Shown: positions 13,752 through 23,455 of the stretch, piece by piece
How positions within the stretch are numbered: position 1 is the first letter of the stretch
Layout of the letters: every line of letters starts with the position of its first letter
Assembly: GCA_001692895.1 (NCBI GenBank)
Contig: KV748176.1
Coordinates: 372,001-436,000, forward strand
Direction: 5' to 3'
DNA length: 64,000 bases
DNA from: Cenococcum geophilum 1.58
Taxonomy: Eukaryota > Ascomycota > Dothideomycetes > Gloniales > Gloniaceae
Translations under genes and position numbers: made by a program
The notes under the pieces: model-generated
What the model saw: only the letters and a program-made list of their open reading frames with translations
What the model was told of the DNA's origin: nothing
The model's database searches: none

Positions 13752-13984
13752 GCCGGATAGGCCTCTCGGATAATAGACCTATCAGCTGATAGTATCCGGA
13801 GACTATCCGGATAGTCTTAGCAAAACCCCCTAATATACTTACACTTGTAATGCACCCCCCAATATTAAATAAATAATTTTTCTATTAGTATAGATTTATA
13901 GAGCTTATAAAGCGCTTTAAAATGGTACCACTTTTATCTAAATATCCTAAGGATAAGTAATATTATATAGATATAAGGCTTATA

Positions 13985-14268
13985 AGAGCTCTGCGGAGGC
14001 TCCGCTCGAAGCTCTGCGGAGGCTCCGCATAAAGCTCTGCACGAAGCTCTACACGAAGCTCTGCATAAAGCTTTACACGAAGCTCTGCATAAAGCTCTAC
14101 ACGAAGCTCTGCACAAAGCTTTTATATAGAGCCTCCGCAGTAGAGCCGTCGTACGCAGAACCGTCGTGCAGAGCCTCTATATATAGAGCTTCGTATAAAG
14201 CTTCGTATAGAGCCTCCGTAGAGCTTCGTGCAGAGCTTCGTGCAGAGCTTCGTGCAGAGCCTTAGCAA
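13985..14268. repeat. Head-to-head 12-bp minisatellite forming a large inverted repeat
   Basis: The left half (to about 14125) repeats GAAGCTCTGCAC with variants. The right half (from about 14130) repeats the reverse complement GTGCAGAGCTTC. GCGGAGGCTCCGC palindromes sit in the left half. The single strand could fold into a long hairpin. It lies inside the hAT element between its left end and the transposase 3' end. Confidence 0.85.
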
Positions 14269-14269
14269 A

Positions 14270-14966
14270 TACCTTTAGCTTTCCTACTAATTAGATATCT
14301 TCTTTCTACCTTTTTATTTATATTTCTCTTTATATAAAATACTATAAAATAAAATAAAAATAGGAAAAAAGAGAGGAGACCTAGCAGTTTAAATTCAGTA
14401 ACTTTTTTCTACTCCTTATTATCCCCAGTTCCACAATCCGATCCTTACCCTTTAATGCTCCCGCTGCCGCCACTATAGGCTAAGAATTTATATCGTACGA
14501 CGAATATTAAGCTCATAATCCCGCCACTTGCAATTTCTATAGCACCCACCACAGAACCCTAAGAGACTTTAATATTTAGTAAAGGGGCAAGGGCCTACTG
14601 GACGACGTAAAGTCGCCGTACAAGCCTCGCAAGGCTAGTATTAATTAGCTCTCTGCCTCGTACGAGTAATATAGGTTACTTATAGTTGTATTTAGAGACC
14701 CACAGCTCTAAATTAGAATTGCATTTATATATAAGGGCCTCCCTATCCGCACCTGCCTCTTTAATATACCCCTAACCTAAGCCTCTACATTAATCGCCGG
14801 TAAAGCTTCCACCTTCTCCTACTTATCCTAAGAGTAGTTAGTTATATAAGTATATTATACAGAAAGAAGAGTTTACTTATAGTATAGTAATGTGCCGGAG
14901 AATCTATTATACGGTAGGACGAGAAGTATACTAGACAATTATATTTCCCGATTCTTAATAAAGGAC
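14270..14966. other. Unassigned segment inside the hAT element
   Basis: About 0.7 kb between the inverted minisatellite and the tRNA-like segment. It is slightly less AT-rich than its surroundings and has moderately open frames on the + strand. I find no transposase or other motif. It could be captured sequence or a further small insertion, but no target duplication was found. Confidence 0.35.
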
Positions 14967-15041
14967 GACGTTGGTGGGATTTAAATTTATAATCTATTAA
15001 GTTTAAAGTTAGTATATATTTACCTATGCTACCTATACGCC
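14967..15041 (-). pseudogene. tRNA-like fossil or SINE head (RIP-damaged)
   Basis: Read on the - strand, 75 nt fit a tRNA outline. The last seven bases pair partly (5 of 7) with the first seven. The T-loop is TTTAAAT, flanked by ATAAA and CCCAC, and the arm would pair perfectly if G-to-A changes restored GTGGG. An A-box-like TAGCATAGGT and a B-box-like TTTAAATCC are at suitable spacing. The anticodon loop is one base too long and the D-stem is weak, so this may be a SINE head or chance. Confidence 0.3.
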
Positions 15042-15149
15042 TTTAGTGGTTACCTTTTGCCTAAAATTATTTTATTTATATACCCCCCTACCCCCCTTTA
15101 GTGTTATACAACATACCCCTTATATACTTTCCCTTGTACAACTATAAAA

Positions 15150-17440
15150 GAATACTTAGAATCTTATAAGCTGCCTAGTCCTTTGCGCATTCTAATGCCT
15201 TAAGTATTTATAGAGTAGTACTTATACGATCCCATAGAACGCGACGTTAAGAACCTAAAAATACTCTCTTTAGCTTATCGCTTATTCCAGGTATTAAGAG
15301 AACTTTAATTATAAGCTGTAAGAGTTATAGAAATCTTATATACTAAAGAGGCTGGTTCTACTATTAAATAGCTGTTATATGGCTATTAAGCGGAATTAGG
15401 TTCTTATTAATATAGTTATTAAACTTATCTAGACTTTACGGACGAGTATATTTTAAATAATGCTAAAGACGAGCCTTATAAAAGGCAAAGAGGTTTTCTT
15501 TAGACTCTAAAGGCGACTTTTAAGTTTTCTTAGTTGCGTACGATATAGTTAAACCTAAAAGTATTACTTTCTCGCGGAATCTCTCCTAGAGCTTTTATAC
15601 GCTAAAAAGCTTCTTTTCTTCTTTAATGGTAATATAATTGTTCCAATCTTTTAAAAAAGCCGTATAATACTCCGGGTTAAGAACTCGTGCTGCTAGATAG
15701 TAGGGAGAATTATCTAGCTTCTTAATGTACTTTATAAGCTTTTCCTTAGCATGTTAGAGTTAAGGAGTTATAAACTTATCCTTAGCCTTAGTAGCTATTA
15801 CCTGTAGGAAAGTTAGCTAAAGAAATATTAAGAGTATTATATAATATACTAATGCGGTCTATATTATATCCTTAAAAATATTAACTAATTTTAGAACCCT
15901 CTCTAGTGTTATATAATCTCCTTAAAGAAATAGAGTTGCTTTATAGAAAGACTAAAGGAAATTATAAATCGTATAAAGATATATCTATTCGCTTATTAAG
16001 AGGATATTATCTTTTAAGTTATCCTTATAGCGCTCTATATAGAGTTAAAGCCTAGCCTTTACCTTATCCTCTAGAGCTACACATAGTATAAAAAACTAGC
16101 TATTCTATCTTATATAGTTATTAAGAGGAACTATTTTACTAGTATATTTGGTAAACCATATTATATAGTTAGCTAAGCTACGGATATAAATAATATAGTT
16201 ATAAAGCTTTCCTATCGGCCCTATAATATTTCGAATATTTTTACCTCTTTTACACTTTTTATCTAATGCTAGCTCTAATTCTTTATCCTTCTTTTTCTTT
16301 TTTTTAACTAGCGGTAGTACTTATTATACGACTTCTTCTTCTTCCTCCTTTTCTTCTTTATTCTGTTTTTTATTCTCTTTATTATATAAGTTTATAAGCT
16401 TTTTATCCTTTTTTAAACTAAATAGAAAGGCTTAAATAATAAGATTAATAACGTGCCCTTAATAGCGAATTCTTTAATGTATTATAATCCAGTTGATTTT
16501 ATACTTAAGGCTAAGCTATTAGCTAATTATATAATAGAGAATATTGTTTAATCCGGTATTATCGCCAATAAGAGCTCTAATCTTTGTTTTAATATTATAC
16601 TTAATAAGAACCGGATAAAGCGCCTTTTATTAATCTATATTACTCTAACTAGATACTATATAAAGGGCAATTAAGGGGTTCCGGTATTTATTCTAAATAT
16701 TAATAAAGCTAGTATAGATTCCGAGAAAAAGGGAATAACTTAAAGAAGTCTAGATATCTACAGTAAAATAAATTTTTATTTTTGCAGATTAAAGTACTTT
16801 TTGTATAATATCTTAACTCTTAGTAAAGTATTTAAGAATCTAGGCTGTAATTGTTAAGTAGTATATAGGGATAATTAAGGGTGCTTTTTAATTTAATGCT
16901 TTTATAAAAGTATAAAACTCTAGCCATTCTATATATAAGAAGGGAAGCCGTTATACAATAATTAGATCTAGAAGTGCTTGCTTTATAGTATTTTAATATA
17001 CTATATACTTTAAAACCTTACCCTTAAGACATTAAACTTCTCCTCTTACTAAAAGCTTTTAATATAGATCTAAAAGAGATCTCTCCCCCTAATCTTTTAC
17101 TGTTGTACGCTCCTAGTTCTCTGCTAGATTCTATTTAATAATATATTTTTTAAGATAGCCTTATAATCTAACAGTTAAGGAATAGTGTCCTTTTAGGTCT
17201 TAAGGAGGATAGTATTTATAAAAGTAGCGTTTCTTTATATAAGCCTTTTCTTCCTTTATTACCGTATAAGTATGTTTATAAATTAAGGAGACTTATCTTA
17301 AGATCTGTGTTATATAAGTAGTTAGGATTAAACTAGTATTAGCTTTAGTTTTAACGCCGCTTAAAAGGGTAGAAAGTATATTAACTTTAAAGGAATTATT
17401 ATTATTAAAGTTTTTAGGGTGAATTTTACTAGTACTAGCT
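15150..17440 (-). pseudogene. hAT transposase, decayed
   Basis: On the - strand the order is as in fungal hAT transposases. A BED-zinc-finger-like segment lies around 17220-17080 (YKYYPP...LKGHY). The catalytic-core region around 16760-16440 contains SLFLGI-like, ALIGDN and GHVINLI blocks. The C-terminal dimerisation segment around 15280-15160 ends in RRVLWDR and ALECAKD words. Dozens of stops, mostly TAG/TAA as expected from CAG/CAA/TGG under RIP, make it nonfunctional. The element could in principle be moved only by another hAT transposase. Confidence 0.8.
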
Positions 17441-17528
17441 ATATTTATAGCGTCGTACAATAGGGGGTAAAGGTTTAGTTTTGTAGTTAAAATTTTGCGG
17501 ATATCTAGATGTTATCTGGATATTATCC

Positions 17529-18328
17529 TTACCTCAGCAAGCTCAGACCGAAGAATTAATTAGCGGACTTACGTATATCCGCAAGCGGATATCGCTAACC
17601 TTTTTTGTCAAAAAGTTGATTCTATGGTCTGAGGGACTTTTCCAACGTTTCTTAAGCGATGCGACGTTGTTTGTATGTAAAAGCAGTCACCTTTTTTAAT
17701 GAAATTGATCTATAGCCCCACAACAGCTATTATTTTATAAATATTATTNNATTAATCTATAGAACTAACTCTATAATTNATNAACTTTTNGGCCTTATAT
17801 ATNNGCCTNCTGCGACATTATAGCTAAGTCTCGCCGCGTTGTCTAAATTTGTATAGGGAGCTATATACAATCTTTAANAAAATTGTTAAAGCTACCCACG
17901 TAAGGTCTAGGGCTNNACATAGGCTTAAAATAATCGCACGAGCTAGGTCTATAAATGATTAATTTTTGGCTCTTATATATATACTTTTTGCGACGTTATA
18001 TATAATGTTACAATCCCTAATAATAACTTTTTTTTTGGCGAAAATAAGTACAGCTCCTAGGGGTTATGGGCCAATTTAGACCCCAATATCTATAAAATAT
18101 CGGGTTATCTCTCTAATTAATGAACTTTTCTTAGTATTTTAAGCCGTTGTAGTTGAGTAATTTAACCGCGAGTATAGGGAAAATCGTGGATATCGTCGGA
18201 GCTGCTAAGAAACATTGGAAATGTCCCTCAGACGTGATTCCGGTGGTTTCGCACAAACGTAGTTAGTCAGGTTGCGGACCGATTAAAAATCCGCACCAAC
18301 GGAATCACGTCTGAGCTTGCTGAGGTAA
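17529..18328. mobile_element. 800-bp non-autonomous DNA transposon, 20-bp TIRs, 9-bp target duplication (MULE-like)
   Basis: The ends are perfect 20-bp inverted repeats beginning TTACCTCAGCAAGCTC (17529-17548 and 18309-18328). Flanks repeat ATATTATCC exactly (17520-17528 and 18329-18337), a 9-bp duplication as in Mutator-like elements. Each arm contains a second, inward copy of the CAGAC...GTCTGAGGGA motif, so each end can fold on itself. The interior has no coding capacity, several ambiguous bases and an internal direct repeat (about 17757-17822 and 17945-18000). It is inserted into the sub-terminal region of the hAT element and is therefore younger than it. Confidence 0.88.
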
Positions 18329-18392
18329 ATATTATCCGATATCCGGGCTATCCTCGGATAGGATTATTATCCGCCCGACCGGATAGGATAAT

Positions 18393-18410
18393 CTATCCTC
18401 CGCAGGTCTG
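18393..18410 (-). repeat. Right terminal inverted repeat of hAT element
   Basis: Exact reverse complement of 13734-13751. It is followed by the second GCTCTGAT target copy at 18411-18418. Confidence 0.93.
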
Positions 18411-18418
18411 GCTCTGAT

Positions 18419-18946
18419 TCTGGTGTTCCCGCACGGACCACCTCCAGTAGGACCTGCAAGGGATAGTTATATACGTGTATATGCTTAGTATATGCACTGT
18501 ATATTCAGTGCATGCGGTCGCTAAAGGTGAATTGTGGCTACCGATGCGCGTTCTGTGTGGGTAAAAGTGTAGCACTGCCGATCTTTTTCCGGTGGCTCTA
18601 TCGGTGACCATGCTCAGCTTCTCAACGTGTCTTGGAAAAGACCAAAACCGAGTGGAGTTCGTAATCAGTAACTTGGAAGAAGTGAGATTTCGAAATGCCA
18701 TTGGGCATCAAGGCTGGCCTGATTGATGTAAGAATTTATTTGCCCTCTAGGTGATTCCCATTCAGAATAAGCTAAAATTTGCTGGTTAATACACTTCTAG
18801 ACCGTGATATAGCTTAACATGTTCTCTAGTTCTAATTTGGAAATGACCAACCAACCGAGTCTAAAAAGCGCTCAAACCGCACCACAAAAGAGTACCATAT
18901 CAAATACCCATCCAACACCTCCCACAAAAACTTATCCCTTCCCTCC
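18419..18946. other. Intergenic, left edge of the host gene island
   Basis: GC content rises sharply right of the hAT end. I see no supported gene. Short open frames on either strand lack introns or motifs. One small palindrome (ATGCACTG/CAGTGCAT, about 18494-18515) is present. It should hold the 3' flank of the - strand gene that ends at 18947. Confidence 0.5.
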
Positions 18947-19687
18947 TCACATAGCCACCCCGATCCCCTCCAACTGCATAAGCTCAGCCGGCTCTCGCTT
19001 CTGCATCTCTACCAGTCCCTTTACAGCCGGCTTAATGATATTCACCTCCGCCATCTGCAGCAGATTCCCGCACACATCCGCAAACAGCGCCTCTCTCTCC
19101 TTCTCTCCCCACTCCGCGTCCGCAACCCTTAGCACAAACACGTCGCCATACATCTTCCTCCCCGTTGGCCTGAAGCAATTCGGCACCCTCCGATTCAGCG
19201 GGAGCCCAAAATTATCGCGCTCGATAACTTGATCCTCAATATCGACGGACGTGTCGATATTCGTGCCAGGCCCATTGGTACCGACGAGTCTAGCGGGCGC
19301 GTCGTCGATACATGGTACATGGTAGCCGGTATAGATGGTTACATAGATGCCGTTGCAGGCGGCGCACGGCTGGTCTCTTAATACATTCCTGCAGGACTTC
19401 ATCTGCATCCATTCTTCGTGCAGTAATTGCGCCCTACGGACATCATCTCCGCCATTTACCCAGGGCGCCCAGAAGCGGCGAACGTCTGGGGCGTGCTTTA
19501 GGTAGCTACAGCGGGTGTCGTTGATCGCATAGGTGGTGGTGGTGAGGTAGACGTACTCGGCGGTGGCGAAGGAGTGGTCAAAGTGCAGTGCGGGGAAGCG
19601 GACGGCGAGTATATTGATGGGGTGGAGCGGTTTGGGAAGGCGGAAGAAGTTACTGAGGATTGCACGGAGAGTGGCGTAGCAGCGCAT
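18947..19687 (-). CDS. Unidentified protein, 246 aa
   Basis: An uninterrupted - strand frame in GC-balanced host DNA, with codon use unlike the flanking RIP-damaged DNA. I do not recognise a family. Visible features are a basic, hydrophobic N-terminus (residues 1-35, possibly a mitochondrial or secretory leader), a paired cysteine word CAAC near residue 108, a NGPGTNIDTSVDIEDQ acidic loop around 138-153, and an alanine/glutamate-rich helical C-terminus. No intron is evident. The overlapping + strand frame (18819-19232) is probably a shadow, as it is proline/serine/threonine-rich low-complexity sequence. The next host gene is more than 1.2 kb away. The start chosen is the first ATG of the frame; a later start is possible. 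Confidence 0.55.
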   Translation of the reverse strand: MRCYATLRAILSNFFRLPKPLHPINILAVRFPALHFDHSFATAEYVYLTTTTYAINDTRCSYLKHAPDVRRFWAPWVNGGDDVRRAQLLHEEWMQMKSCRNVLRDQPCAACNGIYVTIYTGYHVPCIDDAPARLVGTNGPGTNIDTSVDIEDQVIERDNFGLPLNRRVPNCFRPTGRKMYGDVFVLRVADAEWGEKEREALFADVCGNLLQMAEVNIIKPAVKGLVEMQKREPAELMQLEGIGVAM

Positions 19688-20570
19688 GATGGCTAGGGCT
19701 GGATAATAGGGCCTGAAATCGAAATTTAAGCTCCCCCGGGCGACTAGTAAACGAGTCAGAAAGACTAGGCAACTAAACTACTTACGCTGATGACACTGCA
19801 GAGAGCGACCCTATCCCAATCAGAAGAGATTTCGAAGCGAATGGTTTTTTTTTAAAATAAAAAAGAGCCTAGGTCTTTCGAAAGCAGACTGAAGGCGGCT
19901 TCTAGAAGTGCAGGAATGCGTAGATAGTTAAAATATTTCTATATTCAAGCTAGGCTTTCGCAATCATGAGTGTAGAAACTAGTTATTATGAAATATGTTA
20001 TGTAAACGAAGGAGTTGCGTAGGATTAACAGAGTTCTATAGTTGAGGAAAGAGGTGAAGAGCTGGGATGATTGTGCGATAGAAGATAGGGTAATGGAAGT
20101 ATGAAGCGGAGATATCCACCTTCACTTACCAAGGCTTGGCAGTCAAGACGCCTATTGAAATTGACGAAGTTTGATTCGTAGAGAGATATGGGACTTTATA
20201 AGCTTTAACGGTTTCCAACACTAAAACTCCAAGCCTCAGGGCACGGACGTAATTATACGGGAAACCTAAACGATCATCAAACCCCCAACTAGCAAAAGCA
20301 CATAAGCGACGTAATGGAAAAGCTAATATCAAACCGAACATTTCTTTTCAACGCCCCTGCAGGGGTAATGAAGGATCGACAATCATCCCCAGGACTCGTT
20401 TACCTCGACGTGTGAGTAAAATAGCCGCATCTACCAAATTTATCGGCGATTCCTGAAAACTCAAAAAGCAACAGAAATTTCCTAATTTTTTTTTTACTTC
20501 GGTCAAATTGAAGCTCAAGCCTGCAGAATCTTTTAAGGCTCCTCACCGGAGTTTGGGATGAATATGTCGA
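19688..20570. other. Intergenic region
   Basis: It holds the upstream region of the - strand gene ending at 19687, then about 0.8 kb without a supported gene. There are short runs of T and A (around 19846 and 20486). The small - strand frame 20126-20341 has no recognisable features. Confidence 0.5.
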
Positions 20571-20785
20571 GCACTATTGATACGATTTGAGGAGATTCTG
20601 CAGCGGCTCGAGTCCAATGGGTGGATGATTGCGGAATCAAATAACCCCAATCGAAAAGACTTCCACGACAGAGCGATTCCTGGTATGGACGGTAAGAACC
20701 TTGCTTGTGGTGCTTTGTTATACATTTTCTCTCAGGTGACGATATCCTCCGAGAAATCCTAGAAACAGTCAAAATATTGAAGTAG
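20571..20785 (+). CDS. Possible small spliced gene or gene remnant
   Basis: A frame with ordinary host codon use (…RFEEILQRLESNGW…) runs to 20691. A 44-bp intron-like segment follows (20692-20735, GTAAGA...CTCAG) and the joined frame continues through DDILREIL to a stop at 20783-20785. There is no in-frame ATG before the conserved-looking part, so an upstream exon is missing or this is the 3' remnant of a lost gene. No family is recognised. The clean splice signals and helix-rich composition argue for a real coding past; the short length argues for caution. Confidence 0.3.
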
Positions 20786-20916
20786 AATACAGAAAGTAGT
20801 CATTAGTAACGTAACTAGCGGACACTCATCCCCAGGGAAGAGCGACAGAACAAAAGGCTATCGATTCATACAAGGTGAGCAGGTGCCACAAACATTAATC
20901 AGCAGGTATGATGACC

Positions 20917-22015
20917 CTAGCCTCCGACCTTCTGGATGAGATCCTCACCAGGCTTGACTCGTTGGGCCCACTCGGTCCAGCTTCCATCGTAGAGTCCCTT
21001 CTTCTCACTGGGATATCCGGCCTCAACAAGGGCAGCATCAATGACTGCGGCGGTCACACCAGTGCCACAGCTGCTAATGATGGGCTTGGATGGGTCGATG
21101 CCTTTGAACTTGAAAAGAGCTTGGAGGTCTGATGATGGGAGTAGAGCTTTCGTTTTCACATCAAGAAGGGAAGACACTGGCACGGAGATGGAATGCGGAA
21201 TATGACCGGAAGAAAGCCCTAAGTCTAGTTAGAAGGATGGCCATTCATTGAATAGAACGAATTATAAGCGATGGCAAAGAAACAGGACATGGCTTACCGG
21301 GTCTTGGTTCTGGCTCTGTTCCCTTCCATCTGCCCTCACTTCTAGCGTCCAAGATTTGCACCTCCTCAGCACCCTCTTTTCCTTGTTCCAACGCTATCTC
21401 CTTGACTTGTTCAAATGCCACGACTTTGCCCACGTCAAGCTCCGGGACTGGATACTCCACAGGCTCGACAGCTTCCGGCTCACCGCTTTCTACTGGATAT
21501 CCTTCTTCGCACCACAGCCTGAAGTTGTTCAAGAGGTGTACATTAGAATGTCCGAAGACTTGAAGGGTCCACCCTACCCTTGGCGCGCTGAATATACCCA
21601 GTTCTTTGGAGTCGTACACAACTACGCTGTCGTCCCTCCGAATGCCCAATTGGCCCATTGCTTTGGCAAAGTCTTCCGGAGAGGGAAGCATGTGTGGGTA
21701 AGGAGAGTTTGGATCCTTGACGGCATCCAAGTCAAAAAACCTTGCACGCGGTACACGACCAGCAATGAATGTATCCATCCCGGTCCTACCAGAAGTATCG
21801 TTTGGTAGAAACCATGTTGCGCACAGTGGGATTATGCGAGGTGCTGTAGAAAGCCGACTGTGGATATTCTTTTGAAGAGCAGAATCGAGCTGGGCAGGCG
21901 TGACAAGGTAGGAATCGAGCGTATATTGGGACATGAGTCGTCGTGCTACCCGAGGCAGCTGAGGAGAGAGGTACGAAAGCGGGCGAACGGCGGCGCGGAA
22001 ACTGACAAATAGCAT
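20917..22015 (-). CDS. TUM1: Rhodanese-type sulfurtransferase (thiosulfate/3-mercaptopyruvate sulfurtransferase, TUM1 family)
   Basis: Two exons, complement(20917-21218, 21298-22015), with a 79-bp intron (donor GTAAGC, branch CTAAC, acceptor TTAG), give 339 aa, the normal family length. The first rhodanese domain (about residues 35-180) has VYDSKELGIFSAPRVGWTLQ. The second (about 205-335) carries the catalytic loop CGTGVTA with Cys290. The family moves sulfane sulfur from mercaptopyruvate or thiosulfate; in yeast Tum1 passes sulfur towards Uba4/Urm1 for tRNA thiolation. Residues 1-27 are arginine-rich and free of acids, a likely mitochondrial leader. A second ATG (MSQYTL, residue 28) could give a cytosolic form. 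It is transcribed divergently from APC11. Confidence 0.92.
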
Positions 22016-22492
22016 GACGGAAGCTGTAGGGTATCGGCTCGGATCAGTTCAGATAGAAGAAATGGACATGAAGAGCTCTAAGGGGGAGAGAGATGATGTC
22101 CGGGTGGGGAGTGGGAAAGAGGGGATGCTGGAGCTTGGGATATATTGCTCGTTGCAGATCGGGATCTTCGCGTGTTCTCCTTTGCTGAGGTAGTTATCAC
22201 ATGAAAGAGCTCACCAGCAAGCTTAGAGCAATTTCAAGCTCGTCACTACAGCGTAGACATGGTGGTGAGTCCCATTGATCGCATTACCTGCTGCTGATGA
22301 GAAAATGCCAGCATGTCCGACAGTCTTGGCGGATGTTGTCATTTCGACAAAGTGGGACGTTTATTTTTCGGCCGCCTGTTTGACCGCTTCGTAATCTGCC
22401 GTTATCTGCCAATTAATCTGCCATCGTTGTTTACTTTTATTCCGCTTCACCCCTATCGCCACTATTGTGTGTCTCACTCTATTGAAATTACT
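22016..22492. promoter_or_regulatory. Shared upstream region of TUM1-like and APC11 genes
   Basis: 477 bp separate two divergent start codons, so it must contain both 5' leaders and promoters. No convincing TATA or other named site was identified. Part of it is open in frame with APC11 but lies upstream of the conserved APC11 start. Confidence 0.6.
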
Positions 22493-22982
22493 ATGAAGGT
22501 CACTATCAAACAATGGAATGCTGTGGCTGCGTGGCGCTGGGACATGCCAGACGACGATGTCTGTGGCATCTGCCGCAATCCTTATGATAGCACATGTTCC
22601 AAGTGTAAATTTCCTGGCGATGAGTGCCCTCTCCGTAAGTCCACATCTGCTTGAAAATCGCATATTTTCTTTTATTCAAGCACTAATATCATGTCTCAGT
22701 CCTAGGCGAATGCAACCATTCTTTCCATATGGTAAGCCGAGTATGAACGGTTCATGTTTACGACCGCATTCCTGATTTACAATCTTCTAATAGCACTGTA
22801 TCTTCTCCTGGCTCCGACAAGAAAGCTCTCAAGAGAAGTGCCCAATGTGTCGACAGCGTAAGTTAGGTCCTGCTCTCCCCTTGCACCCCAACTGACCACT
22901 TGCCTCTTTAGCATTCAAGAGTAAGGCACAGGAGGCGACACGCCCCACAACTCAAGGCGGTGACTTTGTCCCACCAAGTTGA
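22493..22982 (+). CDS. APC11: Anaphase-promoting complex subunit 11, RING-H2
   Basis: Four exons, 22493-22634, 22700-22731, 22794-22857 and 22912-22982, join in phase to 102 aa, with GT-AG introns of 54-65 bp. The start MKVTIKQWNAVAAWRWD is the conserved APC11 N-terminus, which fixes the ATG although the frame is open upstream. The RING-H2 ligands are visible: C24, C27, C35, C38, C45, C52, H54, H57, C60, and C74/C77 in CPMCRQPFK. APC11 is the catalytic RING of the APC/C, which binds the E2 and drives ubiquitination of cyclins and securin in mitosis. The C-terminus runs about 20 residues past the RING, which is slightly long. The second exon is only 32 bp. Confidence 0.96.
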
Positions 22983-23455
22983 AATCATCATATATATCTT
23001 GAATGATTCAATCTACAACGAGAAGAGCTGAGCAATTAACGTGGATACCTGAGTGATGATGATCCGCGACTCTTGCAGCAGGACGCGTGAGAGAAAATGG
23101 GTAGGGAGCATAGGACAGAGCCGCAGGATAGCAGCCGGAGACTGTAAAGGCATCGAACGAGGTGGTAAAGATGCGTTCAAAATCTTGGCCTTTCGATTGT
23201 CTGAGATGGACTCGCTGCAGGGATAGAATTTGGCTGGGTATCCCATACCTGCGCGGAAGCTGATGAGAACGTTAGGGTGGACAAATGTAAAATGGTGCAG
23301 ACGCCGCCTGAGTCTGTCGTAAACAATATATGTGACCAAGCCAGTGATATTGTTTGCCTTGGGGCTCAACTCCCGTGCTCCCTCGTCCCTACCATCCTTA
23401 TCGATAAAGCTTCCATCAACCTCTATCCAAACCCCAACCACCTCCCACCCCAACA
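22983..23455. other. Intergenic region
   Basis: 473 bp between the APC11 stop and the next start. The last 60 bases are C-rich, a common fungal 5' leader. The - strand frame crossing it (23013-23582) overlaps the next gene and looks like a shadow. Confidence 0.5.

Larger units (their letters stand above)
13734..18410 (-). mobile_element. hAT-superfamily DNA transposon, 4.7 kb including an 809-bp insertion
   Basis: Ends carry perfect 18-bp inverted repeats CAGACCTGCGGAGGATAG (13734-13751 and 18393-18410). Directly outside lie identical 8-bp copies of GCTCTGAT (13726-13733 and 18411-18418). An 8-bp target duplication with CAG-type ends is diagnostic of hAT. Sub-terminal regions are full of GGATA/TATCC words, possible transposase binding sites. 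The - strand interior contains hAT transposase remains. Removing the inner insertion (17529-18328 plus one target repeat) leaves about 3.87 kb. The element borders the gene island, so its right end is the boundary between AT-rich and GC-balanced DNA. Confidence 0.92.

Noticed and set aside
13934-14116. Cysteine/arginine-repeat frame (- strand)
   Set aside because: It is a translation of the 12-bp minisatellite, not a protein gene.
18393-18701. 102-codon frame (- strand) at the hAT border
   Set aside because: It starts in intergenic DNA and ends inside the hAT terminal repeat, with no motif or homology recognised.
21248-21808. 186-codon + frame
   Set aside because: Antisense shadow of the sulfurtransferase gene, which has domain support.
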